Source: an uncultured Clostridia bacterium
GTDB taxonomy: Bacteria > Bacillota > Clostridia > Oscillospirales > Oscillospiraceae
Assembly (NCBI GenBank): GCA_947176425.1
Contig: CAMWQV010000041.1
Location: forward strand, 1 to 9,424
DNA length: 9,424 nucleotides
Direction: 5' to 3'
The number at the start of each line of letters is the position of its first letter. Positions within the stretch are counted from its first letter, which is position 1. The position numbers and the translations under genes are program-made. Below, piece by piece: positions 6,186 through 9,424 of this stretch. Under the pieces are notes generated by a model that saw only the letters and a program-made list of their open reading frames with translations, was not told the origin of the DNA and searched no databases.

Positions 6186-7118
6186 ATGGAGGCAAAAAAG
6201 ACACCTGTTGTCGGACTGCCGAGAGCTATGCTGTACTACCGTTACCGGACGCTGTGGCACGCTTTTTTCGACGAACTGGGCATTAAAACTGTCGTCAGCG
6301 GACCGACTGACCGCGAAATTTTGGACCGCGGGACCAGCCTTGCCATTGACGAGGCGTGTCTGTCGCTGAAAATCTTTTTGGGCCATGCCGCCTCCCTGGT
6401 GGGAAAATGCGACTATATCCTGATTCCGCGTGTCAGCAATTTTGGACGGCACAGAAATATGTGTACCCGGTTCGAGGCGCTGCCCGATCTGGCGAAAAAT
6501 GTTTTCCGGGAATCCGGACAGCGTTTTTTGACGTATGACATCGACGTGCTGCAAAAAAAGAACGAGGCGGCGGCGTTCCAGGCCCTGGGACAGTCGCTGG
6601 GCTTTCCGGCGCGGGCCGTGCGGAAGGCGTACAAGCTGGCAAAAAAGGCGGAACAGGCGAAATATAAAGCCCTGGTGCGGGAACAGGAGCAGTTATACAA
6701 AACGGACGGCCTGAAAATCCTGATTGCCGCCCACAGCTACGTAGCGGACGACCCCTATATCGGCTGGACCGTAACATCCTATCTGAAAAAAGCGGGGGTT
6801 ACGCCTATCCGTGCGGATATCGTGGACCGCGCCGGGGCAGTCGGATGCAGTCCGCAGATATCCCCCACCTGCAAGTGGGAGATGAGCCGCGAAATTATTG
6901 GCAGTATCGCCATGCACTGCGATAAAGTAGACGGAATCATCCTGCTCAGCGCGTTCCCCTGCGGTCCGGATTCCATGGTCAACGAGCTGATTTCCCGCCG
7001 GGTAAAGCGGGTGCCGGTCCTGAATCTTGTTCTGGACAGTCAGACCGGCACGGCGGGCGTTGAGACGCGGCTGGAGAGCTTTGTTGACATTATTCGCTTT
7101 AAGGAGGGACTGCTGTGA
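6186..7118 (+). CDS. DUF2229-type acyl-CoA dehydratase activase-related protein
   Basis: 310 residues of the DUF2229 family, often named CoA enzyme activase-related; its function is not established. Family marks are GLPRAMLYYRYRTLWHAFF at 10-28, DEACLSLKIFLGH (55-67), NMCTRFEALPDL (91-102), AFPCGPDSMVNEL (256-268) and a C-terminal DSQTGTAGVETRLESF. Three cysteines in conserved settings (Cys58, Cys93, Cys259) could hold an iron-sulfur cluster. There is no signal peptide or membrane segment, so it should be cytosolic. The middle part (about 145-172) is a charged helix. The start ATG lies 13 bases after AAAGGAG (6166-6172), somewhat far, but no in-frame alternative is nearer. Its stop overlaps the GTG start of the next gene (GTGA). 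It is probably a subunit acting with the next two proteins; the substrate is unknown. Confidence 0.8.
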   Translation: MEAKKTPVVGLPRAMLYYRYRTLWHAFFDELGIKTVVSGPTDREILDRGTSLAIDEACLSLKIFLGHAASLVGKCDYILIPRVSNFGRHRNMCTRFEALPDLAKNVFRESGQRFLTYDIDVLQKKNEAAAFQALGQSLGFPARAVRKAYKLAKKAEQAKYKALVREQEQLYKTDGLKILIAAHSYVADDPYIGWTVTSYLKKAGVTPIRADIVDRAGAVGCSPQISPTCKWEMSREIIGSIAMHCDKVDGIILLSAFPCGPDSMVNELISRRVKRVPVLNLVLDSQTGTAGVETRLESFVDIIRFKEGLL

Positions 7119-8191
7119 GGGACGCGATGAATGTGCGGAAAATATCGTTTCCGCGATACGCAGAGTATAACTGCGCCTTCAAATATGTTTTTGAGGAGGC
7201 GCTGGAGGTCAGGTGCATCACGCCCCCGGCGATCACAAAACGTACAATGGAGCTTGGCGCAAAGCACAGCCCGGAATTTGTCTGCACACCCTTCAAAATC
7301 ACGCTGGGCAGTATGATCGAAGCCCTGGAAGCCGGTGCGGATACGCTGATGATGGTCCATGGATTGTGCCGTTTGGGTTACTATGGAGAATTGCAGGAAC
7401 AAATTCTGCACGATTTAGGATATCATTTCGACTTCATCAATCTGTCGGAGTACGACATGAGCAAGAAGAAGGAATATATTAAGATCGTGAAGCGTATCAA
7501 TCCCAAAGTCCATCTGGCCCGATTTGTGGCGAAGTTTATGGAAGGTGTACGGATGGTAGAATATCTTGACGAAATTACAGCTATCTATTATAAAAACTGC
7601 GGTTTCGATCCCACCGGACAGTACAAAGCGGCTTACCAGCGGTTTTTGACGGATATGTATACTGCCCGCACCCGCAGCGATATTGAAGACGGGTACCGCT
7701 CTGTCCGGCAGGCGTTCCAGGCCGTCCCCCTGAACAGGCCCGTCCGTCCTCTGCGCGTCGGAGTTGTTGGGGAGTTCTATACGGTTATGGACGCCTTTTC
7801 CAATCTGGAGCTGGAGCAGAAATTAGCGGATATGGGGGTCGAGATACACCGCTGGATGAACGTGACTCATCAATTTCTCCATAACCACGGACAGAAAAAT
7901 ATGGCGGTCAAGATCAAGAACCTCTGCACCTACGAAATGGGTCCTACCGCAACCGCCAATATCTGGTATGCAAAGGAGTGCGCGGAGCGGGGCTTTGACG
8001 GACTGGTGCATATCAAATCGGCAGGCTGTACGCCGGAGATTGATGTCATGCCGGTTTTGCAGACCATCAGCAGGGACTATAAAATCCCGGTCCTCTATCT
8101 GACCTATGATTCCCAGAGCAGCGACGTGGGCATGATGACCCGTCTGGAAGCGTTTTATGATATGATCCATATGAGAAAGAAGGTACTTTGA
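7115..8191 (+). CDS. 2-hydroxyacyl-CoA dehydratase (HgdB)-like protein
   Basis: 358 residues related to the beta-type subunits of 2-hydroxyacyl-CoA dehydratases and benzoyl-CoA reductases, Fe-S enzymes that use one low-potential electron for difficult chemistry. Visible marks are KISFPRYAEYN near the N-terminus, EFVCTPFKITLGS (Cys57), HGLCRLGYYGELQ (Cys85), IKSAGCTPEIDVMPVL (Cys305) and the end motif DSQSSDVGMMTRLEAF. The three cysteines fit the three-ligand pattern of such subunits. The start is GTG at 7115, with AAGGAGGG (7101-7108) 6 bases upstream and overlap with the previous stop; ATG at 7127 would be 18 bases away and is less likely. It lies one base before the TTG start of the activase. 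Whether it is a true dehydratase is unknown, because no CoA-transferase or other fermentation gene is nearby. Other Cys residues (20, 34, 162, 271, 289) have no evident role. Confidence 0.8.
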   Translation: MRDAMNVRKISFPRYAEYNCAFKYVFEEALEVRCITPPAITKRTMELGAKHSPEFVCTPFKITLGSMIEALEAGADTLMMVHGLCRLGYYGELQEQILHDLGYHFDFINLSEYDMSKKKEYIKIVKRINPKVHLARFVAKFMEGVRMVEYLDEITAIYYKNCGFDPTGQYKAAYQRFLTDMYTARTRSDIEDGYRSVRQAFQAVPLNRPVRPLRVGVVGEFYTVMDAFSNLELEQKLADMGVEIHRWMNVTHQFLHNHGQKNMAVKIKNLCTYEMGPTATANIWYAKECAERGFDGLVHIKSAGCTPEIDVMPVLQTISRDYKIPVLYLTYDSQSSDVGMMTRLEAFYDMIHMRKKVL

Positions 8192-8192
8192 G

Positions 8193-9143
8193 TTGGAACA
8201 CGCATATCTTGGCATTGACGTGGGTTCTATTTCCACAAAAGGCGCGATTATTGATAAAGACAATCATCTTCTCGGCAGCCAATATATTTGGACCCAGGGC
8301 GACCCGATCGGAGCCGTCAAGAAACTGATTGGACTGCTGGAACAGCAGTTTGACAAACAGCGTTATAAGATCGTCGCCACCGGCGCAACCGGCAGCGCAC
8401 GAAAACTTGTCGGCACTATCGCCGGCGCAACAATGGTAAAAAACGAAATCACTGCCCATGCGGTGGGTACGACGACATTCTATCCCGATGTGCGGACAAT
8501 TCTGGAGATCGGCGGGCAGGATTCCAAGATTATTCTGGTAGAAAACGGCGTCGCGGTTGATTATGCCATGAACACCCTCTGTGCGGCGGGGACGGGCGCG
8601 TTTCTGTCCAGTCAGGCGAAGCGTCTGGGAATTGAGGTGGAGGATATCGGGGAATACGCTCTGCGCTCCACCCATCCGACCCAGATTGCGGCGCGCTGCA
8701 CGGTGTTCGCGGAATCGGACCTGGTGCATAAAATCCAGATGGGCCACCCGCGGGAAGATATTATCGCCGGTGTCTGCAATGCGGTCGTGGCAAACTATCT
8801 GAACAACGTCGGCAAGGGGAAAAAGATCGTGTCGCCGGTGGTATTCCAGGGCGGCGTGAGCAAAAACAAAGGCGTTGTTGCGGCGTTTGAGGAGACGCTG
8901 GGCTGCAAAGTCATTGTAGACCCCAACGGGCATTTAATGGGCGCGATAGGCGTGGCGGTCCTGGCGAAGAAGGGCAGCGAACGGCGGGAATTCGACTTTG
9001 CGGTGGAGAACATGGAGTTCCACACCCGTGAGGCCGGATGCGGCGGCTGTTCCAATCACTGCGAGATTATCTGCGTTTACCGGGGCAATGAACTGATTGA
9101 TTCCTGGGGCAACCGCTGTGAGCGGGGCGCGAGAGTTCACTGA
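8193..9143 (+). CDS. ATP-dependent acyl-CoA dehydratase activase (BcrA/BadF/HgdC family)
   Basis: A homodimeric ASKHA-fold ATPase in known relatives: it couples ATP hydrolysis to transfer of a very low-potential electron from ferredoxin or flavodoxin to a partner Fe-S enzyme. Motifs are all present: phosphate loop GIDVGSISTK (7-16), second loop IGGQDSK (106-112), and adenosine site FQGGVSKNKG (218-227). Cys130 in NTLCAAGTGAF and Cys169 in ARCTVFAESDL should bridge the [4Fe-4S] cluster between two subunits. It has 316 residues, about 50 more than HgdC. The extra part holds Cys283, Cys286, Cys290, Cys294 and Cys309 (CGGCSNHCEIIC and NRCERG), possibly a second cluster. The start is TTG at 8193, with GAAGG (8179-8183) 9 bases upstream; no ATG or GTG in frame precedes the ATP loop. 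Its partners are probably the two preceding proteins. Confidence 0.9.
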   Translation: MEHAYLGIDVGSISTKGAIIDKDNHLLGSQYIWTQGDPIGAVKKLIGLLEQQFDKQRYKIVATGATGSARKLVGTIAGATMVKNEITAHAVGTTTFYPDVRTILEIGGQDSKIILVENGVAVDYAMNTLCAAGTGAFLSSQAKRLGIEVEDIGEYALRSTHPTQIAARCTVFAESDLVHKIQMGHPREDIIAGVCNAVVANYLNNVGKGKKIVSPVVFQGGVSKNKGVVAAFEETLGCKVIVDPNGHLMGAIGVAVLAKKGSERREFDFAVENMEFHTREAGCGGCSNHCEIICVYRGNELIDSWGNRCERGARVH

Positions 9144-9424
9144 TAAAACATGGGGCTGCCTCTTGCCGGTACTAATTAACCGGGATATTGGCTCTGATGC
9201 TACTGAATACGACGAAACCCAATGGACAGAGTTTAAGTCAAAGGACAAGGTGAGCTGGTGAAACTAAGTATGTCCCCCACAGACACGAGCTTGTCATAGA
9301 GCCCTGGATGCCGAATGGAAAAACCACCAACAGAAAAAGCAGGTTTTCTATATAAACTGTGAAAACAGACCACGGTAATTGAACGAGTGAACAAATCATG
9401 AACAGAGAGCGGAGGAAATGATTT
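9144..9424. other. Gene-free end region, possible structured RNA or intron 5' part
   Basis: No convincing gene is present and GC content falls compared with the module before it. Complementary segments are nested. CCGGT (9166-9170) pairs with ACCGG (9179-9183). GGCTCT (9190-9195) pairs with AGAGCC (9298-9303), enclosing GGACA (9243-9247) / TGTCC (9271-9275) and GACA (9282-9285) / TGTC (9292-9295). The phrase GGTGAAACTAAG looks to me like domain I of group II introns, but this is an impression from memory. GGAGG at 9411-9415 is a strong Shine-Dalgarno whose start codon would lie at or beyond the window end. No T-rich terminator for the activase module is visible. Confidence 0.4.

Noticed and set aside
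9166..9183. Resemblance of CCGGTACTAAT to the 3' end of 23S rRNA
   Set aside because: Only about 11 bases match and no flanking 23S or 5S rRNA sequence is present.
9118..9261. Small open frame of 47 codons starting with GTG
   Set aside because: It overlaps the activase end in another frame, lacks a Shine-Dalgarno and shows no recognisable family; its length is within chance.
71..9424. CRISPR arrays, tRNA genes, insertion sequences and toxin-antitoxin pairs
   Set aside because: I looked for spaced direct repeats, cloverleaf landmarks and transposase motifs and saw none.

Overview
The window looks like one end of an assembled contig from an anaerobic Firmicute of the class Clostridia, perhaps a gut Oscillospiraceae-type organism. 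The grounds are the acetylase branch of lysine synthesis (DapH) under a lysine riboswitch, a Gram-positive-type LexA with a GAAC-N4-GTT operator, the Firmicutes gene pair holB-ricT, and an oxygen-sensitive activase/dehydratase-type module typical of strict anaerobes. Bases 1-70 are not genomic: they are an Illumina Nextera P7/i7 adapter ending in the Tn5 mosaic end. Every real gene lies on the + strand.

Layout. Bases 71-203 are AT-rich and I see nothing recognisable in them. A promoter (204-232) is followed by a lysine riboswitch (251-409), a terminator-like hairpin (439-474) and the tightly coupled operon dapA-dapB-dapH (493-2803), whose adjacent genes overlap. These enzymes take aspartate semialdehyde and pyruvate to N-acetyl-2-amino-6-oxopimelate on the way to diaminopimelate and lysine. 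A strong terminator (2825-2876) closes the operon.

lexA (3109-3699) is a single gene. A LexA box overlaps its -35 element, so it is probably autoregulated, and a perfect-stem terminator follows it (3716-3754). The next gap holds a large unexplained hairpin (3789-3826), a palindrome (3850-3865) and a promoter (3885-3914) for holB-ricT: the DNA polymerase III delta' subunit and a PSP1/RicT Fe-S protein with an unusually long basic tail.

After an AT-rich terminator-like hairpin and a second strong hairpin comes a compact three-gene module (6186-9143). It encodes a DUF2229-type protein, a 2-hydroxyacyl-CoA dehydratase (HgdB)-like protein and an ATP-dependent activase of the BcrA/BadF/HgdC family. 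The first two proteins look like paralogues, each with three cysteines at comparable places. The activase carries an extra cysteine-rich tail. No CoA-transferase, acyl-CoA dehydrogenase or Etf gene is beside them, so the substrate cannot be read from context. This module is the best candidate in the window for undescribed biochemistry.

The last 281 bases (9144-9424) are less GC-rich and hold no convincing gene. They contain nested complementary segments suggesting a structured RNA or the 5' part of a mobile intron, and end in a strong Shine-Dalgarno sequence whose gene would lie beyond the window.
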